From Carettochelys insculpta (taxonomy: Eukaryota > Chordata > Testudines > Carettochelyidae), in assembly GCF_033958435.1 (NCBI RefSeq), contig NC_134137.1:180185501-180249500 (forward strand): DNA of 64,000 nucleotides, given 5' to 3'. The notes under the pieces were generated by a model that was given only the letters and a program-made list of their open reading frames with translations, was not told where the DNA came from and did no database searches. A program made the translations under genes and the position numbers. Shown piece by piece: positions 10,046-20,942 of this stretch (positions are counted from its first letter, which is position 1; each line of letters opens with the position of its first letter).

Positions 10046-10879
10046 ACTTAAAGGAATCATTGCACCTCCTGTGAAGCATTTTTGTACTTTCCAGTCACCA
10101 ATAATGGTGACTGGCTTAGATGGACTACTGGTTTGATCTCGCACAGAATTCATATCTTAAGTTTGATTTTCATGATTTTTTTTTAAAAAACAAACACACA
10201 CATTGTCAAGTATCTTAAAGTGTTAGTAAAAAAAACTTTGTTTTTATTTGGATGAAAAACTTCTCCAGTTTATAATCCAAACGCTGCTGTATAGAGTGAG
10301 TCTGTAAGAGCTGGAAAGAGACTGTGACTGAAGTTAACCTATTTTAATTGGTGTAAATTGAAATACAAAGAACATTTTTTCTCAAATGATAAATGTTTAC
10401 GGTTTAAGGAATTTTTAAACCGTGAGGAACAACTTAACTTTCACATGTGTGTTCCTCTGCAGTGACTGAATACTGTTTACTGTGATAGCAACCACTGTGT
10501 AAGGTATGCTTCTGTTCAGTGCAATAAAAGTAAAGGGTTTTGTTTTTGCAAGGTCTTCCATGCTTTCTTTGCTTCAGCTACTGTACTTCAGAGCTCAGAT
10601 AGTAGAAAAATTCCTAGATTCCTGTTGGTGATCCATCGATTCCTGTATCTTTCCTTGCCAGTATCAGGTGCATTAAATGAAAGTGCAAGGGACCCCATAG
10701 TGGCCAGTTACAAAACATCTTTTTCCCAGAGAAAGAAAATTCCCCAACCCTTGTCAGTGGTTGACTTATACCTTGAACCATAAGTGTCTGTGTTCTTCCT
10801 GATAATATGGGCTGATACAGTTCTTAGATGAAAATTATTTTTCTTGTGTTTTGACTTGACATTATTTCTATCTTGTAAG
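10046..10879 (+). other. DONSON: DONSON intron 2, remainder
   Basis: I saw no gene or confident repeat. The stretch ends with the acceptor TATCTTGTAAG before exon 3. Confidence 0.5.
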
Positions 10880-11083
10880 GACCTTCACTTACCTGTTTCC
10901 GTACCTGATGTTTCCTCCTCACCAAGCACAGAATTTCCTGCAGACTGGAGTATTAAAACTCGAGTTCTGTTCACTTCTTCCCAACCTTTTACTTGGGCAG
11001 AGCATTTAAAGGCACAAGAAGAGGCTCAGGGATTTGCCCAGCACTGTAGAGCAACATCAGTCAATTTCCCACAAAGCATACAG
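10880..11083 (+). CDS. DONSON: DONSON coding exon 3
   Basis: 68 codons, phase 0 at both ends, donor GTAATA. It contains the highly conserved stretch [20 protein letters not shown] followed by [18 protein letters not shown]. This is nearly identical to human and is the firmest identification point for the gene. Confidence 0.96.
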
Positions 11084-11356
11084 GTAATAATCATTCTTTA
11101 TTGAGCAATTGGTGTAACAACTGTAAGGCTGTGAAATTAAGGCTTAGACTTGCAGCTGGGTGTACACTACAAACAGACTGGTACAGTTCATTAGGTTCTT
11201 GTCTACACTTGGCTGAATTGGGACTGTTGACTAATATAGACATGGTCTTATGGTTCTATTTAAAATAAATGTTTGAAGTGCTGGAAAGGCAGACTGCCCA
11301 GCTCTCTGAGAATTAAGATATTAACTGTCTTACGAGACACTGTCTTTGGAATCTAG

Positions 11357-11535
11357 GAACCAAAGCTGTCCACAGAACTCCGCTGTGCATTCCAGCAAAG
11401 TCTTATTTATTGGCTTCACCCTTCACTGCCGTGGCTACAACTATTCCCTCGTATTGGAGCAGATAGGAAAATAGCTGGAAAGACTAGTCTTTGGTCACGT
11501 GATGAAGCCCTGCAACAAGTTCTAATGAACGAGTG
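11357..11535 (+). CDS. DONSON: DONSON coding exon 4
   Basis: 179 bases, starting in phase 0 with [20 protein letters not shown] and ending two bases into the Trp codon (GAG TG|GTAAGT). It includes [18 protein letters not shown], conserved with human. Its donor opens the 12.4 kb intron that carries two DIRS elements. Confidence 0.95.
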
Positions 11536-13277
11536 GTAAGTTGAACTCAAGCGTGTTTGGATTTGATAAATCCAAATACTTGGATTATTTTAATTATGTA
11601 TTTGTTGTTGTTTCTGCAGAAAACATTTTTTCACCAAGAATATTTATTTTTATGAGAATCTTTGTGTGTTCCCCTCTGTGGAGTGTGTGGCATCCCTTCT
11701 GTTGAGCTACAGAACTGCCTCAAAGCAGTGCCCATTGAGGGCGCACAGGAAGCCTAACACAACAGTGACATCACTCTTGCCCTAAATAAGGGATGGGGCA
11801 TGCAGCCCTCAGTGCCTCCATTTCTTTGCCATCACTGCAGAACACAAACAGATCTTGCTTATGCCCTCAGATTAAGGGAAGATCTAGCCTCTCTTACAAG
11901 AAAATAAGATGATCCCCCCCCCCCCCCACAGTAAGGTTGGGGGTCCATAGAGCAGGGTCACTCTTAGACTCCCTGGTGCCAAGGGCAGAAAGCTGAAGCC
12001 CCACCAAATGGAGCTGGATTCTGGGGCCTTGTCATCTGATGCTGAAGCTGAACTTAACTTTATGTGGATCCCTAGACAGCTGTTCTCTTCCTACCTTCTA
12101 ACACGAGCTCTAGCTTTTATGTGCAGAAAACCAGTTGTTGAAATGGTACGCTCTGGGGTTTTTATAGCATGTTGTGGGGTCCTCAGAAGGAAGAAGGTTG
12201 AGACCCTCTGGTTGCATAAGCCTAACTTGTCGTTATCTCAAGAGCCCTTGGTCCCTTTTAAGAATCCTGTCAGGACCAGTGCTCCATAAGAGTTCTGAGA
12301 GTTGGAACATCTATCTCCAAGTCATGTTTGGTGTTGTCTGTGTTTCAACAAAGATTGACTTGAAGATCCACTTTTCAGTTTCTTGCACCTACATACCGAG
12401 AGAGACATAGAAAGAGACATTTGTGTCCACATTCATTTAGCTTTTCAGTGTCTGCGGCCTGATGCACTGGCTCTGTTGGAGATACCTAGATCAGCCTCCA
12501 TGCTGAGGATCTCTGATGCAGAATGCAAGACTCACGTTGACAGCCCAGCCTCTCTGCTGCCTTCTATCGTGGGCCAACATGGACTCTAGCAAATTGGGGC
12601 TGTCTCTGAAAGCGTCGGTAGTCTTGGCAATGACCTAAGAACTAGCCATGTAACAGCCTGCTCCTCAGGCAGCACAGTTAGAGCTGGAGTCAGTGTCAGA
12701 GGTATCATCTGCTGCAGACACCTGTCCTTGCAGGTGCTTGTCAGGGAAAGAGAATAGAAGAGGAAGCTCCTCTCACAAGAGGGACATTGCTCTTCATACC
12801 CTTCAACCCACAAGGGCCTTGGAGATGATCTGCACTAGCCTTACGTATTCTCCACAACTCTCTGGAACTAGGCATCTTTGGCACCCATTAACTTGGGCTC
12901 GTCTCTAGTTCGGGTATCTCTTCTTCAATCTGTGTGTGCCGCAGGATTCCTTTGTCAAGTCCCTAGCCCAACCCCATTGGGTGCTTTTCTACTGCATGAT
13001 CAGTTCTTGTACAGAAATTTCCAGGCCTTCATTTAGGGTTACCTTAAGGTAACTTTGACCCTCTTAGAGATGAGCACTGAGGATCAGCCACTTTAACCTT
13101 AGAACCACACTCCTCAGCCATCAGCTCAGATCCAGCCTGTGCATATGGATCTCCTGCTAGGTGTTGTTTTGTCTCATGACCATACATGCAAAACTCCAAA
13201 GCAAGCGTCTGCTAGAGGTTTGTATGGTATTCTTATCACCCTCAGGAGTGCTTTAGTCTCACTTGGCACTGATTCAG

Positions 13278-13560
13278 CCTAGGGATGTTAGTATTGAACT
13301 GGTAAGCCTCACCCTAAATGGATGAGGCTCCACAGTTAACCAGTGCAAGATGGAGGAGCCCTGCCATTGGCAGTCGTTGCTCCAGCCCCACATGGCCCGC
13401 CAGGAATGGGTGGCGCTAGAGCAGCCTCTCTTGCAGCAGGCCCGGGCATGCCAGGGGCAGAGGCGTTCCAGCCTGGCCTCCCCCTCCACCCATTTACTTG
13501 GTTAAATGCTTAAACTTAATATATGACTGGTTAACTAATTCAAATGGGGTTTTAGATCCT
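13278..13560. mobile_element. MITE-like insertion
   Basis: Begins AGGGATGTTAGTATTGAACT and ends with CTGGTTAACTAATTCAAATG and GGGTTTTAGATCC. The interior is GC-rich. The TTAAATGCTTAAAC and GGTTAAC stretches resemble the ends of a common hAT-like amniote MITE. The assignment is from memory of that family and is tentative. Confidence 0.4.
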
Positions 13561-13650
13561 TAATTCAGCCTTTTGAAATGGTACAAGATCTCTCAGATCT
13601 ACAGCAGCGTCTGTCTGTATGAGGAATGGGATGCAATTCCTTCAGAGGAG

Positions 13651-14613
13651 CAGTTCCCAACCTTTTCCAGATGGGGACCCATTTGGACAATTCAGGAAGA
13701 CTTGGTGACCCAAGGTGATTCACAAACGGGGTGTGGGGAGTGGTGTGGAGGCAGTGCCATAACTACCTAATTTTGCACCCGAGGCAAGAATATAAAATTG
13801 TCTCCATGTTTATGTATTCATAGTAGTTATTTCATAGAAAAGGGGAAATAAATTAACAAAATAACACTACATTTACTCTAGTTACACAGAGTTGTGGTAG
13901 AAAGACACACACTCATCCCCAAACTGCTCCCCCCAGCTTAAACACCACAATCACAGGTGGTGGGGGGGGTCACATTGAGGGGTTAGGAGTCACTCAAGGC
14001 CTGCGGGGGGGCTTAGGGAGTCACACTCAAGGGCTAGGAGAGTCACAGTCAGGCTGGAAGGGGGCTAGAGGGGGCTGGGGAACCATAGTCGGGCTAGGAG
14101 TCACTCTCAGGCTGGAGGGTGTGAGGGGAGACACAGGGACCCTTGCGGCTGGAAGCTGGCTGGGGTGTGGAGCCCTAGCTGCCAGCACCAGCTCTGGGAG
14201 CCCCAGCTGGTACAGGAGCAGCCCCCATCCCTGTGGCTAGAAGCCAGCTGGGGCAGAGCCATGGCTGGCAGTGCCATCTGGGAGGACCCCACTTCCTGCA
14301 GAGGCTAGAAGCCAGGGAGCTGATCAGCTCTGCCCTCCCTCCCAACCTTGGACCCAGGCCCCTGCCTTACCTGAGCAGGGTGCTGCTCCTCAGGTATGCA
14401 GTTCCCTGTCCTGCAGCTGAGATGGCTCTCAATTTAATTGCTTGGCTTAACTGCGTGACAGCTGTTAATCCAATTAAGAAGTTGAGAACCACTTCAGGAG
14501 TGTGACTGGCTTCTCAAGAGTCACGTGTGGAGCTGCCCAGCCCTGCCAGTGTCCCTTTCGAAATGTAATCGCAACCCATGTGTGGGTGCCGACCCCTAGG
14601 TTGGGAAGCCCCT
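13651..14613. mobile_element. hAT-like non-autonomous element
   Basis: Left end CAGTTCCCAACCTTTTCCAG; right end AGGTTGGGAAGCCCCTG, an imperfect inverted repeat. The interior is GC-rich with repeated GGGGGCTAG / GTCACACTCAAGG motifs. An internal GTTGAGAACCACTTC at 14481 suggests a nested or composite structure. No transposase frame is seen. Confidence 0.5.
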
Positions 14614-14629
14614 GCTTCAGAGCAGTCGC

Positions 14630-14715
14630 CGGATCATAGCACACTAGAACTGGGGGGGACCTCAAGAGGTCATCAGGTCCTGTCCCCGTGGCAGGACCAA
14701 CTACCATCTAGATCA
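14630..14715 (-). mobile_element. CR1 3' end fragment
   Basis: On plus it reads ATCATAGCACACTAGAACTG, GACCTCAAGAGGTCATCAGG and CAGGACCAACTACCATCTAGA. This is the reverse complement of the CR1 tail seen at 31200-31315 (CCTGCCATTGGGGCAGGAGG, TCAAGGTCCTTTCCAG). It is severely truncated. Confidence 0.65.
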
Positions 14716-15119
14716 CGGGTGTGAAAAGTGAGGGTTGCCCCCACGTGGGGGGGGGGGGGGGGAGTGTGACGTTATCGGGGCACAGCAGAGTCCCGCTCCC
14801 TACAGCTGCCAAGTCATTAACAGGACAACACCTGCCCCTGCTGCCTCCTCCCGGCTGGCACTGGACCCTGCTCCTGCCCTGTGCGCAGACAAAGCCTGGC
14901 AGTTCTAGACTGTCTTCTGTGCCTTAAGCTTCAGCCCTAACGGGCCCTCTGACAGCAGTACCCAGTCTCTGAGTTGCCCTTAACAGAGCAGTGATCTTCT
15001 CACACCCTATGATCTTGTTTCCTCAAGGGCATGTTGACCACTTTTAGGGAGCCCCACCCATTGTGGGAGCTCAGTCTTGTCTAACAAAGCTAATGGGGAC
15101 CTCCTGTTGAGCCACTGGT

Positions 15120-15605
15120 GCAAAGGTGGCCGACTATTTTTTTTTTTTTTTGTTGGGGCCAGGGACACTCCAAGAATTAAGTGGTCGAGGGCTGCACTTT
15201 TCCAGGCTATTAATAGAGGAGGTGTGGGGTCTGGGATGGAGGTTGGGTGTAGAAAGGAGCTTGGGGTAGGAGACTGGGATGAAGGAGGGAGTATAGAATC
15301 TGGGTGAAGGACGGGATGGTGATCTGGGGAAGGGGACAGGAGGGCAGGAGAAGATTCTGAAGGAGGGACGTAGAAGGGGTTGCAGAGTCTGGGGTGGGGC
15401 TGTGCCCTGTTGAAGGAGTGCAGGGGGGGCAGGGATTTGGGTTGTGATGAGGGGAGTAGAGGATTGGGGTGCAGGAGTGGGGGTGCAGAGAACTTGGATT
15501 ACATCCAGTATGGCTGCAGGGGGGTTGCAGAGAGTTTGTGGGGTAGATGTGCAGGAGGGGGGAACAGTGGGTTGAGGGGGAGGCAGGCACTGGGCCACTA
15601 AAGAC
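15120..15605. mobile_element. Possible hAT-like element, GC/purine-rich
   Basis: Starts AAAGGTGGCCGACTATTTTT with a T15 run, then GTTGGGGCCAGGGACACTCC, and is followed by about 400 bases of GGGGTGCAGG-type purine-rich sequence. A weak mirror (CACTGGGCCACTAAAG) is at the end. The two long open minus frames here are low-complexity Pro/Ser/Thr shadows, not genes. Confidence 0.35.
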
Positions 15606-16007
15606 ACAGGCTGTGTCTGGGAGGTGCAGCACGTTCCTCAGCCAGGGTCCCTGCCTGTCCTGGTGCTGCAGGCTGCACAGAGCAGCCATCTGTTCTCAGC
15701 CATGTGCTGCTACTCAATGCTGCAAGCCTGGGGGATGGTATTTAGCACACTGCCTGTCCTGCAAACAGGCAGCTCCCATGGGCTGGAAACCAGCCTGTGG
15801 AAGCTGGGAGATTGTGCTGAGGGCAGAGGCAGCTTGTGAAGCATTTCCCTCCTTCCCTGCAGGCTTGCAGCATTCAGAGATGCACATCTCAGTGGGAGAC
15901 AGGGCAGGCAGGAAACCTGCACCAGGCTCTGGCAGCTTGGCAGACCAGCTCTGGTTTCTTGGCAAGCCAGATTTTGCCCACTCCCTGCTCTGGTGTAAGG
16001 CTCTTGA

Positions 16008-16560
16008 CCATCTGTTGGTCAAATTAGCCTTTCTGACAGCAGATACAATTGACAGGAGGGTTAGTGAGATTAGTGCTTTGAACACCAAACCTTTACACTG
16101 TGGTCTGCAAAGGCAAGGGTGCCATTAGGCCCATCGCAGCTTCATGTCTAAGGTTGTCCTAGGTTCCCATCTATTTATGTTTTTCCTTCCCTGTGGTGTT
16201 CATAACCGACTCCATTCCTACCCAGGGGAACTCATCTCGTACCCTTTATGTAAAGAGGGTGCTCTTTTCTCATCTGGACAAGACCCTGGTCTTTAGTAAA
16301 TCTAACAGGTTTTTATAGTGTAATGGAGAGATGTTGAAGAGAGACCCTTACCAAACAAACTCTCACTGGTTAGAGATGTATAGATAATGTTATATCATGG
16401 TTGTTATAATGTTATGTCATAGTGCCTCCTGGTTTAAAGACCTACTCCATGAGAGCAACCACAGCATCAGTAGCAAGCATTAGGAAAGTTTCCCACAGTG
16501 AAGATATGCATGGGAGTGACTTGCAGTTTGATGTATTTTCTCCTTGGATGTAGCATTGTA
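16008..16560 (+). pseudogene. DIRS tyrosine recombinase relic
   Basis: Successive fragments, in shifting frames, align with the recombinase of the intact element at 18081-18665 in the same order. LAFLTADTIDRRVSEISAL corresponds to its SARRVSELAAV region. HRSFMSKVVLGSHL corresponds to HPAFVPKVSSEFHL. LYVKRVLFSHLDKTLVFSKS corresponds to the LDVRRALAFYIDRTKSFRKT region. SMRATTASVASIRKVS corresponds to HSTRAVAALTAFFKG. Frameshifts and stops separate the fragments, so this is a dead relic much older than the neighbouring copy. The box-A Arg-Arg-Val-Ser-Glu core is preserved. Confidence 0.68.
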
Positions 16561-17029
16561 CTCTGATGCCTCGTTTGCAAGAGCATTGCTACAGTCTTTT
16601 TTTTAGTTAAACACTCCTCTTCTGTTGTCCTGATGTGGCATTGCTTGCTAATCTTCCACAGAGGGAATGCATAGAGACTTTCGAAGAACAAAGTTCACTT
16701 ACCAATAACTATTCTGTCTTTTAAGTTTCTTTGGTATTTGCTCTAACACCCCTCCGCATTCCTCTTTACCTTGCAATTCTAAGTAACACCCTTCCTTCCT
16801 GAGAAACTGAGGCAGATGGGGATTGCGTTCCCTTGAGTAGACTAGGGAGATGACAATCCTTGTGAGATTTCTCATTGTCCCTCTCTGTGAACCTAACTAC
16901 CAACTTCCTTTGATATTTTATTGGTCAACCTCCGTTAGTGAGAGAGACAAGCTTTCCATCTTATAAAGAGCTCTACCGCAGTTCTGAGAAACTTACTGTC
17001 ACAGCTGGATCAAAGGTGGAAAGATAACA

Positions 17030-17150
17030 CACGTTTCAGGGTGCCATTCAAGGTGAAGAGGTTAGTTTCACCAACAGAAGTTGATCTAATAAAAGATACT
17101 TGACCCACTTTGTATCACTAATAGCCTAGGGTTTACATGGATACGCCACT
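17030..17150 (+). mobile_element. Retroelement 3' tail fragment
   Basis: Contains CACCAACAGAAGTTGATCTA, ATAAAAGATACTTGACCCAC and TTTGTATCACTAATAGCC. This resembles a widespread amniote tail ending in AATAAAAGATATTACCTCACC, probably Penelope-related. No coding sequence is present. Confidence 0.4.
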
Positions 17151-17571
17151 ATGTATAGTTCTGCCAAGGCAGTTTCACAAGTAGACACCAGGGACACCAT
17201 ATTCTACAAGTTTAAATACAGAGGCAACTCTTGAATGATGGCTACCATAGTAGAATCCATATTTTCCAAGCTAGTGAGGATTGAGGTGGTCTTAAAAGTG
17301 AACATCTCAAAATGACAATAGGTACAATGCATAAATCTGTAGCACGGTGCATCATTTCTTGGCCTTAAAACCACTGAAGAGCAAGTTACAATGCACTGAA
17401 ATGTGATGGGATATTGACTTGTTCTTCATGGACACCACTTTCATTAGTGCGTTTTTTGTACCCTCTGTCCTCTCTTTACTCTCAACTGGCAAAAGCTGTG
17501 TTTCATAAAACTGATCATTTGTAAAGTTGATGATTTTTGTAAAATTTGAAGGCCTACTGTAGTAAAGAGAA
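17151..17571. other. DONSON intron 4, spacer between DIRS copies
   Basis: About 420 bases with no gene or repeat that I recognise. It separates the decayed plus-strand DIRS from the intact minus-strand copy. Confidence 0.4.
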
Positions 17572-17706
17572 GTTACTCACCTGTAGTAACGATGGTTCTT
17601 CGAGATGTGTTCCCATGGGTGCTCCACAATAGGTGTCGGGCTCGCCCGGCGCCGCAGATTGGAATTCTTCTAGCAGTTTCTATTGGATCGCGCATGCGCC
17701 GACGCG
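17572..17706 (-). repeat. DIRS inverted terminal repeat, left (element 3' end)
   Basis: From GTTACTCACCTGTAGTAACG through GTGCTCCACAATAGGTGTCG to GGATCGCGCATGCGCCG. The inner about 90 bases match the right repeat in reverse complement. The outermost about 55 bases differ from the right end but are complementary to the internal region at 17835-17890. Confidence 0.9.
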
Positions 17707-17834
17707 CGCCCCCCCCCCCCCGTGCGCACCCGGCCATGTGCACAATCCGGTCCCTGCCAATTCCTTGACCAACCGCCTCGGATGCTCCTGAAAAACACCA
17801 GACAGAGATCCGAAGCGGGGAGGATGGGCGGGTG

Positions 17835-17937
17835 GTGGAGCACCCACGGGGACACATCTCAAAGAACCATCGTTACTACAGGTGAGTAACTTCTCTTTCT
17901 TCTTCGAGTGGTCCCCGTGGGTGCTCCACAATAGGTG
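17835..17937 (-). repeat. DIRS internal complementary region
   Basis: Two joined parts. 17835-17890 (GTGGAGCACCCACGGGGAC ... AGGTGAGTAAC) is the reverse complement of the left terminus 17572-17627. 17898-17937 (TCTTCTTCGAGTGGTCCCCG ... AATAGGTG) is the complement of the right terminus. Together they are the joined outer edges of both repeats. In the DIRS replication model this region templates completion of the ends before circle formation. Confidence 0.88.
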
Positions 17938-18080
17938 ACTACCCAGCAGTAACCCAAGTAAGGAGGTGGGTAATCGATTCATGTGCAGCTTGCCCCCGAG
18001 AGGACTGCTGTCGACAGACAGGTATCCTCCTCGAATACCCGATGTAGGGCATAGTGCTTGGCAAAGGTGTTGTAGGATGA

Positions 18081-19176
18081 CTAGGTCACCGCTCTACAGA
18101 TGTCTTTTAACGCGATGCCCTTGAAGAAGGCTGTTAACGCCGCCACCGCCCTGGTGGAGTGAGCCCTAGGCGGGGCCAGCAAAGGGGTCTTTCGAAGCTT
18201 GTAGCACGTGTTTATACAGGACACAATGTGCTTTGAAATTCTCTGTGAAGAGAGGCCTTCTCCTTTTGACCTGGGAGCGAGAGACACTAGGAGCCTGTCC
18301 GTTTTCCGGAAGGACTTAGTTCTGTCTATGTAAAAGGCCAATGCCCTTCTCACGTCTAGGAGATGTAGGCCCGCCTCCTTGCTGGAGCTGTGAGGCTTCG
18401 GGTAAAACGAGGGTAAAACTATTGGTTCATTAAGATGGAACTCCGAGGAAACTTTTGGAACGAAGGCTGGGTGTAACCATAAGGTTACCACCTCCTTTGA
18501 GAATACTGTGCAGGGCAGCGTTGCCGTCACTGCTGCGAGCTCGCTCACCCTGCGGGCTGACGTAATCGCAAGGAGGAAGGTTGTTTTCATCGTAAGGAGT
18601 TGGAGGGGTACCGTGGCTAATGGTTCGAAGGGTGGCCCCGATAGCATGCTGAGCACCAAGTCCAAATTCCACGATGGCGGAAGCGGTTTTCGAAGGAGGG
18701 TAAAGGTTTACCAGCCCCTTTGAGAACCTTGTGATGATAGGGTGGGCGAATACAGTGGGCCCTTCCTCTGTATGCCGAAAAGCTGATATAGCAGCGAGGT
18801 GGACCTTTAGAGAGGATAGAGAAAGCCCATCTCGTTTGAGGTTCAATAGGTATTCTAGTATTACAGTTATAGGAACGTCAGGGGGAGCTAACTGCTTGGC
18901 GGAACACCAGGCTGTAAATCGAGTCCATTTCTGTTCATAAGTCCTCCTGGTGGAGGTCCTTCGGCTAAACTCCAGGACGTGTTGTACTCCCTCCATACAC
19001 GTGCTCTCTAAGGCGCTGAGCCATGGATTAACCATGCTTGTAGGCGCAGACCCTGAGGGTGCGGGTGCACTATGGACCCCTGAGCCTGTGTGAGTAAGTC
19101 TGGCGCCACCGGTAGGGGAAGTGGTGGGCGATCCGACATGCGCAGAAGCAAGGGAAACCATTGCTGCCGGTCCCAA
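18081..19176 (-). pseudogene. DIRS tyrosine recombinase (disrupted)
   Basis: This enzyme would integrate the circular DNA intermediate without an integrase. The N-terminal part (19176-18650) has the SAM-like core-binding segment with STRRTYEQKWTRFTAWC and LEYLLNLKRDGLSLSSLKVH. The catalytic part (18665-18081) has box-A Arg in SARRVSELAAV and the His-x-x-Arg box in RAHSTRAVAAL. A frameshift in the 18430-18665 overlap separates the two parts. A TAG stop at 18081-18083 lies just before the segment SSYNTFAKHYAL, where the catalytic tyrosine is expected. The protein is thus truncated before its nucleophile. Confidence 0.88.
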
Positions 19177-20826
19177 GTTGGGACTAGGAGTATCATGCGA
19201 GCTCTCTCCCTTCTGGCTTTCTGCAGAACCTTGTGGATAAGCGTTGTGGGGGGGGAAATGTATAGAGTAGAGGGCCCTTCCATGAAATCATGAATGTGTC
19301 CCCCAGGGACCCCCGCCCTATTCCTGCTCTGGAGCAGTACTGGGGACACTTCTTGTTGTACTGGGTGGCAAACAAATCGACTTGGGGAAACCCCCATGTT
19401 CGAAATATGCGCCGTAGCAGGTCGGAGCAGATCTGCCATTCGTGCGTGAGTGCAAAGCGCCTGCTCAGCTGATCTGCCTTCACGTTGTGAGCGCCCGGCA
19501 AGTACGAGGCTTTCAACGTTATGTTGTTGGCAATGCACCAGTTCCACAATCGGACTGCTTCTGCACATAACGCACGGGATCGTGCTCCTCCTTGTCGATT
19601 GATGTAGAACATAGTGGAGGTATTGTCGGTATTGAGCCCGACTACTTTGCCATGCAGGTAATCTCGAAAGTGTCTGCATGTGTTGAACACTGCTCTGAGC
19701 TCCAGTATGTTTATGTGCAGTGTCTGTTCTGCAGGGGACCGTAGCCCTTGCATCACCTTGCTGCCAATGTGCGCTCCCCATCCTATGTGGGAGGCGTCGG
19801 TAGTAAGAAAGATAGAAATTTGTGGTTGGTGAAAAGGCACCCCCACTAGCAGATTCTTGGGATTTTCCCACCACCCTAGGGATCTGCACACCTCCGTCGT
19901 GGGTGACACTACCCTGTGGACAGTGTGGGATGCCAGTTTGTAAACACTCGCCAGCCAATACTGCAGGCTTCACATGTGTAACCTGGCATTCTGTACCACA
20001 AACGTCGCTGCTGCCATGTGCCCCAACAGCTGCCAGCACGTTAGGACCGGCACCGTGGGGCTGTACGTCATGACTTGCACCAGGGAGTTGATGGCACGGA
20101 AGTGGGTGTCGGGCAGGTATACTCTTGCTGTGATAGAGTTTGTGTGTGCCCCTATGAACTCTATATCTTGTGTGGGTTTGGTCTTTGACTTTGCGAGGTT
20201 GATAACTAGGCCTAGCGAAGTAAACGTGTTCGCGGTGACGCGTATCGTGCGTAAGACCTCTGCCTTTGAGGCCCCTTTCAGCAGACAGTCATCCAGATAT
20301 GGGAAAATAAACACCCCCTGTCTCTGCAGGTAGGCTGATACCACTGCCAGGGTTTTGGTAAAGACTCTGGGTGCTGAGGATAGGCTGAACGGAAGAACCT
20401 TGTACTGGAACTGTTCCCCGCCGACCGTGAAGCGGGGGAAGCGTCTGTGTGCCGGGTGGATTGTTATATGAAAGTCAGCATCTTGTAAGTCGAGTGCTGC
20501 AAACCAGTCTCCATCGTCCAGTGCCATAAGTATGGACGCAACTGTGATCATCTGAAAGCATTGCTTGCGCAAGTAACGGTTGAGGCCCCGTAGATCCAAG
20601 ATCGGCCTCCTGTTTTCTTCTCTGTTAGGAAGTAGCGTGAATAAAAACCTTTCCCTTGGAATTGTTCTGGCACTCTTTCCACCGCCCCTATGAACATGAG
20701 GTGATCTACCTCCTGCTTGAGCCTTGCCTCGTGGGCGGTGTCCCTGAGATGAGGCCTGGCGGGAGGCTTCATTGGTGGAAGTGACTGGAAAGGGATCGTG
20801 TAACCTGTGGCTATAATTTCTAGCAC
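19008..20826 (-). pseudogene. DIRS reverse transcriptase, RNase H and methyltransferase-like region (frameshifted)
   Basis: Reverse transcriptase runs from about 20826 (EIIATGYTIPF) to 19970. It holds RPILDLRGLNRYLRKQ, FAALDLQDADFHITIHP with the first catalytic Asp, and FPYLDDCLLKG with an intact YxDD box. RNase H follows in another frame (19909-19193) with Asp in LTTDASHIGWG, Glu in INILELRAVF and Asp in LNTDNTSTMFY. The stretch WGFPQVDLFATQYNKKC to LYTFPPPQ, then ARMILLVPTWDRQQWF, is the segment usually described as the DIRS methyltransferase-like domain. At least three frame changes are visible: near 20600, near 19950, and at a C8 run (19248-19255). Confidence 0.88.
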
Positions 20827-20942
20827 CCATTTGTCTGTGGTGATCTTTTGCTATTGGGAGTGGAACGGTTTGAGGCGATGATGGAACATGAGATGAGTGG
20901 CATTGAGCGATGGTGTTGATAGTGCAGCCCCTGACATACCCG

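Larger units (their letters stand above)
11670..17000 (+). mobile_element. Ancient, heavily decayed DIRS element in plus orientation
   Basis: This is inferred from three patches in the right order. (1) A 5' terminal-like segment at about 11670-11850 has a GCAGTGCCCATTGAGGGCGCACAG block and a CCCTCAGTGCCTCCATTTC block resembling those of the 44.4 kb copy. (2) A tyrosine-recombinase relic lies at 16008-16560. (3) An internal-complementary-region relic at about 16655-16740 reads TTTCGAAGAACAAAG then TTCACTTACC, like the same region of the intact copy. Later insertions (13278, 13651, 14630 and possibly 15120) break it up. Boundaries are approximate. Most of the gag and reverse transcriptase region is no longer recognisable by eye. 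Confidence 0.5.

Noticed and set aside
14747..14762. G16 run as a possible G-quadruplex regulatory element
   Set aside because: A single homopolymer beside a truncated CR1 in a deep intron is better explained as simple repeat expansion.
15134..16128. Minus-strand frames of 157-159 codons rich in Pro, Ser and Thr, and a plus frame of 193 codons
   Set aside because: The minus frames are low-complexity translation of a purine-rich repeat. The plus frame only overlaps the start of the DIRS recombinase relic at its end.
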